Below are positions 54,884 through 61,216 of a stretch of DNA of 64,000 nt, piece after piece. Source of the stretch: PALSA-1003 sp963741315 (GTDB lineage: Bacteria > Pseudomonadota > Gammaproteobacteria > Burkholderiales > Casimicrobiaceae). Below the pieces are notes generated by a model. It was not told the DNA's origin, searched no databases, and worked only from the letters and a program-made list of their open reading frames with translations. Position numbers and translations under genes: made by a program. Positions within the stretch are counted from its first letter, which is position 1. Each line of letters opens with the position of its first letter. The stretch is taken from NCBI GenBank assembly GCA_963741315.1, contig CAVUHK010000008.1:806001-870000 (forward strand), written 5' to 3'.

Positions 54884-54976
54884 TGGGCATGGTGCGGAGC
54901 GCGACGCCGTTCCCGAGGCGTATCGGCGCCTTTCGTCGAACACGGTTCGACACGGCAGGCTGCCCGCGGTAGCAAA

Positions 54977-54995
54977 TTGACAATTCTCGACAATT
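54977..54995. promoter_or_regulatory. direct-repeat operator candidate before the AraC gene
   Basis: The sequence TTGACAATTCTCGACAATT contains two GACAATT direct repeats separated by CTC. On the other strand it reads AATTGTCGAGAATTGTCAA, combining the TGTCGAGAA core of the nearby motifs with the AATTGT repeats before aspT copy 2. It lies 42-60 bp upstream of the chosen regulator start and may serve autoregulation. Confidence 0.5.
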
Positions 54996-55036
54996 CACGG
55001 AACCTGCATTCTTGGCTTCGGGGGGGCGATTGTTTC

Positions 55037-56104
55037 ATGAATCTCGAAGGTTGCAGGCGACGTTATCCGGTGCCCCCGAGCGAGGCTACGGCGTGGTCGC
55101 AGCGCGTCGGTGGATTCACCGCCGTGCCGGCCCTGATTCGCCAGCTCGGGGTGGACCCGGATCCGTTGTTGACGAAAGCCGGCCTTGCGCCGAATGCGCT
55201 GGACAGCGCCGAGCGTCGTATTCCATATTCCGCGATGGGGGCTCTGCTCCGCGCAGCGGCGACGGCAACACGGTGCGCGCATTTCGGACTGCTGAGCGGG
55301 CGCACCTGGCAACTCTCGGATCTTGGCTTGCTGGGCGAGATCGTTCGCAATTCGTCGACGGTTGGCAATGCGTTGCGCACGCTGACTGTCTACCAGCATC
55401 TCAACAGCGAAGGCGGCCTCGCCTTCGTGCTGGACCGCGGCGACGTCGTCGATCTCGGTTACGCCATTTACGCGCCGGGTGTAATCGGGACGAGCCAGAT
55501 CTACGACGCGATCATGGCGGGCGGCTGCAATTTTCTGCGCGAACTTCTCGGCCGCGGCTGGACGCCTTCGGACGTCTTTTTCTCGCACGCAAAACCTGAG
55601 GATGTCGATCCGCATCGCCGCTTTTTCAGGGCACCATTGCGCTTCAACGCCGAGTTCTGCGCACTGAGGTTCCCCGCGCGCTACCTGGATCGGCCCGTCA
55701 GCGGCGCCGATCCGGCGCGGCTCCAGGCCGCGGAGCGGCAGGCCGACGCCGGCGGGCGGGGCAATCTTGTCCAGCAAGCGCATCGTGCGTTGCGTATTCT
55801 TCTGCTTCACGGTCGCGCTTCGGGCGACGAACTGGCACAAATGCTGGCGATGCATCGCCGGACCCTGAATCGCCGCCTGGAAGCGGAGGGGGTGACCTTC
55901 CAGGAGATTCTCGACAGCGTTCGCTTCGTTGCCGCGCGCGAGCTGCTTGCGGATACAGAGGTGGCCATGGATGACATCGCGGCGGTACTCGGATACGCCG
56001 GTGTCAGTCCCTTCATGCGGTCGTTCCGGCGCTGGAGCGGCACGACGCCGGGTCGCTGGCGGCGGACGGCCGACAGGAGCGGTTCGGCGGCGAGTTTGGC
56101 GTGA
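55037..56104 (+). CDS. AraC family transcriptional regulator
   Basis: A 355-residue regulator. Residues ~20-200 form the Arabinose_bd-type N-terminal domain found in regulators such as ArgR-like and OruR/PchR-related proteins (GGFTAVPALIRQLGVDPDPLLTKAGL ... NALRTLTVYQHLNSEGG). The C-terminal ~85 residues are the two helix-turn-helix AraC domain: LAQMLAMHRRTLNRRLEAEGVTFQEILDSVRFVAARELL, then AMDDIAAVLGYAGVSPFMRSFRRWSGTTPGRWR. The ATG at 55037 is preferred; a TTG at 54977 lies within a probable operator. Its stop overlaps the GTG of the carbonic anhydrase gene. It probably controls this cluster, possibly in response to an amino acid. Confidence 0.92.
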   Translation: MNLEGCRRRYPVPPSEATAWSQRVGGFTAVPALIRQLGVDPDPLLTKAGLAPNALDSAERRIPYSAMGALLRAAATATRCAHFGLLSGRTWQLSDLGLLGEIVRNSSTVGNALRTLTVYQHLNSEGGLAFVLDRGDVVDLGYAIYAPGVIGTSQIYDAIMAGGCNFLRELLGRGWTPSDVFFSHAKPEDVDPHRRFFRAPLRFNAEFCALRFPARYLDRPVSGADPARLQAAERQADAGGRGNLVQQAHRALRILLLHGRASGDELAQMLAMHRRTLNRRLEAEGVTFQEILDSVRFVAARELLADTEVAMDDIAAVLGYAGVSPFMRSFRRWSGTTPGRWRRTADRSGSAASLA

Positions 56105-56715
56105 GCGGCGACGATAAGCCCATATGGTCGGCGGCGGAGGCGCTAAGTCGCCTGAAGGAAGGCAATGCGCGCTTCGTCAGCGGGCACGCACGATTTCCGA
56201 CGATACAAAAGGACGTGCTGGCGGTGCTTGCCAAGGGCCAGCAGCCCTACGCCACCGTGCTCGGCTGCAGCGACAGCCGAGTGCCTCCGGAGCTGGTATT
56301 CGATGCCGGATTCGGCGAGCTCTTCGTCATACGAGTGGCAGGAAACGTTCTCGGACCTTCTATTCTGGGGACGTTGCAGTACGCCGGCGCCGCCCTTCAC
56401 ACGCCGCTGTTCGTGGTCTTGGGACACCAAAACTGCGGGGCCGTGAAGGCTGCGGTGGCCGCGAAATTTGATGCTGCTCGTCATCAGAGCCGGATCGCGT
56501 TGCTGCTCGAGAACATCCTTCCCGCACTGGATGATCTGGACAAGACACTGCCCCGTGAATTGCTCGTTGAGGCGGCAGTCGAAGCCAACGTGCGTTGGAC
56601 CATTCGGCAATTGCTCGATTCGCCCGAAGGTCGTGAAAGTTCAGCGCGGGGCGGCGTAATGCTCGTGGGCGCGGTGTACGATTTCGACACCGGCCGTGTC
56701 CGATTCCTGGACTAG
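56101..56715 (+). CDS. beta-class carbonic anhydrase
   Basis: A 204-residue zinc enzyme that interconverts CO2 and bicarbonate. The site residues are all present: C56, D58 and R60 in GCSDSRVPPE, and H109 and C112 in GHQNCGAV. The start is GTG and overlaps the AraC stop (GTGA), so the enzyme is translated together with the regulator. No signal peptide is visible, so it is cytoplasmic. Next to two amino acid decarboxylases it could hydrate the CO2 they release. Confidence 0.96.
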   Translation: MSGDDKPIWSAAEALSRLKEGNARFVSGHARFPTIQKDVLAVLAKGQQPYATVLGCSDSRVPPELVFDAGFGELFVIRVAGNVLGPSILGTLQYAGAALHTPLFVVLGHQNCGAVKAAVAAKFDAARHQSRIALLLENILPALDDLDKTLPRELLVEAAVEANVRWTIRQLLDSPEGRESSARGGVMLVGAVYDFDTGRVRFLD

Positions 56716-56730
56716 GGCGACCCGCGCCAG

Positions 56731-58077
56731 CTACACTTTATCCGCCGCACCCGAGGATCCGCCCAATCCTTGAGTATCGGCGATGCGCGCGAGAGCAAGG
56801 TCTTCCGGGAGTTCATAGCGCTTTTGAAGCATGCGATCCAGCAGATCCAGCTCCAGGCGCAGCGCCGCGTGGCGGTACTCCGGCAACGACAAGACGAGAT
56901 TATCCAGCAGCGCCCGCATGCGACGCGCAATCTGCACGCTGCCCGCGCCGCAAGTGCGTATCTCGTTGCAGGAAATGTGAACAAAGTCTTCCCAATTGGG
57001 TGTCCGTAGAATCACGCGCCGTTGCCCCGTGTGGTCAGCAATCTCCGCGTCGCGCAGATGACGCTTGCCGACGGCGCGCAACAAGCGATGGATCTGGTCT
57101 AGGCCGAGCACAGCTGTTGTCGGGTCGTTGATGGCCGGAGAAAGCGCTTTGATGGCAATATCGACAAGTATTCGAAATGCGAACAATGGATCCTGCTCCA
57201 GCGTGCGTTCCGAGCCAAACGCAACTGTCGCACGCAACTTGCGGTCATCGATCGCAGATGCACCGTCATACAGCGCGAACAGAGGTTCGCCCGAGGCGAC
57301 GAAATCGCCGACTTGCGGCAAGAACTCGATCAGGCCATCGGCTCGCCTCCCTTCTTCGACAAGGGTCGCCAGATCGACCGCCAAGACGATCCCCGATGAG
57401 TCCTCATGGCTGACGACGCGCCGCGGAATACCGGTCCGTTCGTAGGCGGCACGGCCGCGGTCTGGCTCGCGAGTAGTCGAAATCGTGTAGACAGATTCGA
57501 TCACGGCAAGGCCTTCATCACCGACGTGGGCCAGGATGCTGACCGGACGCAAGAGCCGCGCGGCGTAGTCGATCAGGAACAGAAAGGCCGCAATGCAGGT
57601 GATGCCCAGGACGCCGCCGACGAAGGCGATCAACTGGTGCACCGTTGATCCCTGGTTGTTCAGTGCGCTCACGCTGAACACCAGTGTGAAGACAAAGAGC
57701 CCTACGCTGTACTTCACCACGTTGTTGCGCAGCAGCGTGGTGGCGATGATCCGCGGCGTCAGCTGCACGCTGGCAACCTGAATAGCCACCAGGAGGGATC
57801 CGAACGTAAACACCAGAAACGACAGAGTCAACGTCGTGACCGCCTGAAACAACGCCTTCGCGCCATCCGGGTCGAGGTCAGTAATGTTCCAGGCGAGCCA
57901 GGCGTCCAATCTACGGAGCAGGGGCGCCGTTACCAGCATGAGGACGATGGCTACGAACGGAACAATCCACAGCGCCGATCGCAAATAGCTCGCGGCGCGA
58001 TACACGCGATTCCACGAAAGCGCGATGTTGATCTCGTGTCTAGCCTGTCGCCATGTGCCGCGTGTCATTGCCTTCAT
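56731..58077 (-). CDS. DUF2254 family membrane protein
   Basis: A 448-residue protein with four membrane helices in the first half (e.g. LRSALWIVPFVAIVLMLVTAPLL and ITCIAAFLFLIDYAARLL) and the DUF2254 hallmarks LTLSFLVFTFGSLLVAIQVASVQLTPRIIATTLLRNNVVKY and DIAIKALSPAINDPTTAVLGLDQIHRLL. The soluble C-terminal half is cytoplasmic or periplasmic. Its function is unknown. The ATG at 58077 has GAGAAG just upstream. It converges on the carbonic anhydrase gene and carries the shared 19-bp motif about 70 bp upstream. Confidence 0.88.
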   Translation of the reverse strand: MKAMTRGTWRQARHEINIALSWNRVYRAASYLRSALWIVPFVAIVLMLVTAPLLRRLDAWLAWNITDLDPDGAKALFQAVTTLTLSFLVFTFGSLLVAIQVASVQLTPRIIATTLLRNNVVKYSVGLFVFTLVFSVSALNNQGSTVHQLIAFVGGVLGITCIAAFLFLIDYAARLLRPVSILAHVGDEGLAVIESVYTISTTREPDRGRAAYERTGIPRRVVSHEDSSGIVLAVDLATLVEEGRRADGLIEFLPQVGDFVASGEPLFALYDGASAIDDRKLRATVAFGSERTLEQDPLFAFRILVDIAIKALSPAINDPTTAVLGLDQIHRLLRAVGKRHLRDAEIADHTGQRRVILRTPNWEDFVHISCNEIRTCGAGSVQIARRMRALLDNLVLSLPEYRHAALRLELDLLDRMLQKRYELPEDLALARIADTQGLGGSSGAADKV

Positions 58078-58148
58078 CTTCTCAGGCTGCTGGTGATTCA
58101 ACGTGATCGGGTTGTACAGTGGTAATTTTGTGCAACTGCGTCCCGGTG

Positions 58149-58167
58149 GTCCTTGCATTTCTCGACA
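58149..58167 (-). promoter_or_regulatory. shared upstream motif before the DUF2254 gene
   Basis: Minus-strand TGTCGAGAAATGCAAGGAC, 72-90 bp upstream of the DUF2254 ATG. It matches 17 of 19 positions of the copy before the Rieske-like gene. Confidence 0.55.
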
Positions 58168-58206
58168 CGCGCGCAAACGCGAGAAACATCGCGGCGCATT
58201 CGGCAG

Positions 58207-59556
58207 TTACGCGTCGACGAACTGCCCGACAAGGTCGTGTTCGCTGGCGGCGGTAATGACGACTCGGGTGAACGCACCTGCACGCAATCCGGCGCCCCTC
58301 TCGACGGTGACGATGCCGTCGATTTCTGGCGCGTCCGCTGCGCTGCGTCCGATCGCCTTGTTGCCGTCGATCGAGTCGATCAGCACGGTCTGGATCGTTC
58401 CGACCTTCGCGCTCAATCGCCGGGCGCTGATGGCCGCCTGGACGGCCATGAATCGTGCACGGCGCTCTTCCTTGAGCGCTTCAGGCACCGGATCGGGCAA
58501 CGCGTTGGCCACGGCTCCGTCCACCGGCGAGTAGGCGAAGCAGCCGACGCGGTCGAGCTGCGCGTGCTCGAGAAACTCCAGCAGCGCTTCGAATTCGCGC
58601 TCGGTCTCGCCGGGAAAGCCGACGATGAACGTGGAGCGAATCGTGAGTTCCGGACAGACCGAGCGCCAGGCACGGATTCGCTGCAGGTTGTTCTCGGCAT
58701 TGGCCGGGCGCTTCATCAATTTCAGCAGGCGCGGACTCGCGTGCTGGAAGGGAACGTCCAGATACGGCAGCACGTGACCATCGGCCATCAGCGGAATCAC
58801 GTCGTCGACATGCGGATAGGGATACACGTAGTGCAGGCGCACCCACGCGCCGTACTCGGCGGCGAGCGCGCCCAGTGCGCCGACGAGTTCGGTCATGCGC
58901 GTCTTCAGCGGCCGTCCGCGCCAGAAGCCGGTGCGATAGCGGACATCGACACCATATGCGCTGGTGTCCTGCGAGATCACCAGCAGTTCGCGCACGCCCG
59001 CCTTGAGCAGGTTCTCTGCTTCGACCATGACCTCGCCGATCGGACGGCTGACCAGGTCGCCGCGCATGGCGGGAATGATGCAGAAGGTGCAGCGATGGTT
59101 GCAGCCTTCGCTGATCTTCAGGTACGCGTAATGTTTGGGCGTCAGCTTGATGCCCTGCGGCGGCACCAGGTCGGCAAAGGGATCGTGCAATTTCGGCAGA
59201 TGCGCGTGTACCGCGTCCATCACCTCGGACGCGGCATGCGGACCGGTGACCGCAAGCACCCGCGGGTGCGCTTCCCTGACGAAGGCGCCGCCGTTCTTGG
59301 CGCCGAGGCAGCCGGTGACGATCACCTTGCCGTTCTCGGCAAGCGCCTCGCCGATCGCATCGAGCGATTCGGCGACCGCGGCGTCGATGAAGCCGCAGGT
59401 ATTGACCACGACCAGGTCTGCGCCTGCATAAGTGGGCGCGACTGCGTAGCCCTCGGCACGCAACTGCGTGAGGATCTGCTCGGAATCGACCAGCGCTTTC
59501 GGGCAGCCGAGCGAGACGAAACCGACACGGGGCGCGCCCACGGATTTGGATTTCAT
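58207..59556 (-). CDS. rimO: ribosomal protein S12 methylthiotransferase
   Basis: A 449-residue radical-SAM methylthiotransferase that modifies aspartate 89 of ribosomal protein S12. It has the N-terminal UPF0004 domain (VGFVSLGCPKALVDSEQILTQL, NTCGFIDAA), the radical-SAM cysteines in ISEGCNHRCTFCIIP and a C-terminal TRAM domain. The SLGCPKALVDSE start and the CNHRCTFC spacing distinguish RimO from MiaB. It stands alone between the DUF2254 gene and phaR. Confidence 0.97.
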   Translation of the reverse strand: MKSKSVGAPRVGFVSLGCPKALVDSEQILTQLRAEGYAVAPTYAGADLVVVNTCGFIDAAVAESLDAIGEALAENGKVIVTGCLGAKNGGAFVREAHPRVLAVTGPHAASEVMDAVHAHLPKLHDPFADLVPPQGIKLTPKHYAYLKISEGCNHRCTFCIIPAMRGDLVSRPIGEVMVEAENLLKAGVRELLVISQDTSAYGVDVRYRTGFWRGRPLKTRMTELVGALGALAAEYGAWVRLHYVYPYPHVDDVIPLMADGHVLPYLDVPFQHASPRLLKLMKRPANAENNLQRIRAWRSVCPELTIRSTFIVGFPGETEREFEALLEFLEHAQLDRVGCFAYSPVDGAVANALPDPVPEALKEERRARFMAVQAAISARRLSAKVGTIQTVLIDSIDGNKAIGRSAADAPEIDGIVTVERGAGLRAGAFTRVVITAASEHDLVGQFVDA

Positions 59557-59639
59557 GCGCTGTGCTTTCCGGTTGCGCGCCGCGTCAAGCGGCTACGCTG
59601 CAATGCAGTTTGTGCGCTGCTTTGCGAGCCTGCAGCGGA

Positions 59640-60215
59640 TCACCGCTTCTTGTCGTCGTCGCCGGGCGCGACCGACGTTGCGCCGAAGGTCGGAAACGGG
59701 AACGCGGTGAACAGGCCCCGCGTCTGGTCCTGCATGCGCTGCTGCATGTCCATGAACAGTTTCGCGCTCTGTTCGAGGTAGTTGCCGAGCATGCCCTGCA
59801 TCGCGGGCGCCTGCATCTGCAGGAACTGCTTCCACAGGTCGGGCGTGAGCAGCATCTTGTCGCCGTAAATCTGCTTCGCCTGGTCCTGCAACTTGCCCTG
59901 GATCGCGATGAACGCCTTGACGTTCTGCTCCATGTAGTTGCCCATGATGCCCTGCAGCGCGTTGCCGTAGAAGCGGATCATCTGCGACAGCATTTCGCTG
60001 GAGAACATCGGCATGCCCGCCGATTCTTCCTCGAGGATAATCTGCAGCAGGACAGCGCGCGTCAGATCGTCGCCGGTCTTGGCGTCGATGACCTGGAAGT
60101 CGATGAACTCCAGCACCATCTGCTTGACGTCCGCCAGCGTGATGTAGCCGCTGTTCGCGGTGTCGTACAGGCGCCGGTTGGGGTATTTCTTGATGACTCG
60201 CAACGGCTTGCTCAT
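59640..60215 (-). CDS. phaR: polyhydroxyalkanoate synthesis repressor PhaR
   Basis: A 191-residue regulator. The N-terminal PHB_acc_N domain reads RVIKKYPNRRLYDTANSGYITLADVKQMV and binds DNA; two PHB_acc repeats follow (MLSQMIRFYGNALQGIMGNYMEQNVKAF and its second copy LQMQAPAMQGMLGNYLEQSAKLF). PhaR represses phasin genes until it is titrated onto PHA granules. The ATG at 60215 begins the conserved MSKPLRVIKKYPN. A TATAAT box lies 26 bp upstream on the minus strand (60241-60246). It diverges from phaP. Confidence 0.96.
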   Translation of the reverse strand: MSKPLRVIKKYPNRRLYDTANSGYITLADVKQMVLEFIDFQVIDAKTGDDLTRAVLLQIILEEESAGMPMFSSEMLSQMIRFYGNALQGIMGNYMEQNVKAFIAIQGKLQDQAKQIYGDKMLLTPDLWKQFLQMQAPAMQGMLGNYLEQSAKLFMDMQQRMQDQTRGLFTAFPFPTFGATSVAPGDDDKKR

Positions 60216-60300
60216 GAAGACTCCTGAAACGTAAGCGCGGATTATAAACCACTGATTTATTGGGGTGTTTGAAACATGTCGGCAATCGCCCCGCGGCCTC

Positions 60301-60317
60301 TTGGTGCGATGCACCAA
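60301..60317. promoter_or_regulatory. PhaR-type palindromic operator
   Basis: A perfect 17-bp palindrome TTGGTGCGATGCACCAA with a 3-bp centre, just upstream of the phaP -35 box and about 85 bp upstream of phaR. It has the TGC-nnn-GCA core known for PhaR sites. Confidence 0.65.
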
Positions 60318-60324
60318 AAATGCC

Positions 60325-60353
60325 TTGACTTGCCCGAAACGTGCCCCCATAAT
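60325..60353 (+). promoter_or_regulatory. phaP promoter
   Basis: TTGACT (60325-60330), 17 bp, then CATAAT (60348-60353), a near-consensus sigma-70 promoter. The predicted transcript starts near 60360, giving a leader of about 130 nt before phaP. Confidence 0.7.
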
Positions 60354-60358
60354 TCGAA

Positions 60359-60374
60359 TTGTGCGGTGCAGCAA
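60359..60374. promoter_or_regulatory. second PhaR-type operator, at the phaP transcription start
   Basis: TTGTGCGGTGCAGCAA resembles the first operator with one base missing (TTG-TGC-GGT-GCA-GCAA). It overlaps the expected transcription start, so a bound repressor would block initiation. Confidence 0.5.
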
Positions 60375-60491
60375 ATGAAGTAAGCCACGGGTCGCTCACG
60401 GCAGGACAGACGACCGGAATGCAGCCCCGTGCGCTGGAACGATGGAGGGCCCGTGTAGGGTCCTAACTAACCTAACGGGAAAGGATTCACC

Positions 60492-61055
60492 ATGTACAAC
60501 GCAACCGAACAATTCGCTGAAATCAACAAGGCGGGCTACGACAGCGCCGTCAAGCTGGCTTCGCTTTCGCTGGAGAAGGCCGAGCGCCTCGCCAAGCTCA
60601 ACCTGCAGGCCGCCAAGGTCGTGCTGGAGCAGGGCGTGTACAGCGCCAACGCCGTCGCCGGCATCAAGGACGTGCAGGAATTCGTCGCGGTCCGCACCAA
60701 GCTGACCGAAGCCGGTGTGCAGAACGCGCTGGGCTACTCGCGCGGTGTCTATCAAATCGCGTCGGAAGCGCAAGCTGACTTCTCGGCGTTGGCCGAGCAG
60801 GCGTGGGCTTCGTACACCAAGGGTGTCGCGGCCTGGGTCGAAAAGGCGGCGAAGAACGCGCCCGCCGGTTCGGACGTCGCTGTGACGGCACTCAAGTCGA
60901 CGATGGCGGCGACCACCGCGGCGTTCGATCAGTTCTCGAAGGCCAGCAAGCAAGTCGTTAGCTTCGCGGATGCGTCGATGCGCGCTGCAGCGGCAAACGC
61001 GGCGAACGTCGCCAAGGCCACGACCGCGCCGGTGAAGGGTCGCAAGGCTGCCTAA
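60492..61055 (+). CDS. phaP: phasin (PHA granule-associated protein)
   Basis: A 187-residue Phasin_2 protein, all helical and amphipathic: MYNATEQFAEINKAGYDSAVKLASLSLEKAERLAKLNLQAAKV. It coats polyhydroxyalkanoate granules and controls their number and size. The C-terminus is Ala/Lys-rich (ATTAPVKGRKAA). AAAGGA lies before the ATG. A strong promoter with two PhaR-like palindromes precedes it, and a hairpin plus terminator follow. Confidence 0.95.
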   Translation: MYNATEQFAEINKAGYDSAVKLASLSLEKAERLAKLNLQAAKVVLEQGVYSANAVAGIKDVQEFVAVRTKLTEAGVQNALGYSRGVYQIASEAQADFSALAEQAWASYTKGVAAWVEKAAKNAPAGSDVAVTALKSTMAATTAAFDQFSKASKQVVSFADASMRAAAANAANVAKATTAPVKGRKAA

Positions 61056-61096
61056 AGTACGAAAAACGCATGAGAGGCTTCGGGGAACTTGAAGCC

Positions 61097-61165
61097 GGAG
61101 GAGCAGTCCCAATATCGATGTTGATGTCTCCTTCTGTATCATTTTCCTCCTCCTAAATGATACAG
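61097..61165 (+). ncRNA. possible 3'UTR-derived small RNA with anti-Shine-Dalgarno loop
   Basis: Downstream of phaP a perfect 11-bp inverted repeat (CTGTATCATTT at 61134-61144 and AAATGATACAG at 61155-61165) encloses the loop TCCTCCTCCT. This loop is complementary to ribosome-binding sequences. Upstream, GGAGGAG (61097-61103) could pair with the loop in an alternative fold. With the terminator 5 bp further on, the block looks like a stable RNA cut from the phaP transcript or made separately. Confidence 0.45.
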
Positions 61166-61170
61166 CCTCA

Positions 61171-61199
61171 CCCCGCAGGGCAACCTGCGGGGTTTTTTT
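61171..61199 (+). terminator. Rho-independent terminator after phaP
   Basis: Perfect 9-bp stem CCCCGCAGG/CCTGCGGGG with loop GCAA, followed by seven T. It also lies beyond the end of the convergent repeat-protein gene. Confidence 0.93.
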
Positions 61200-61216
61200 C
61201 GCCTGCCGGGTTGCGC

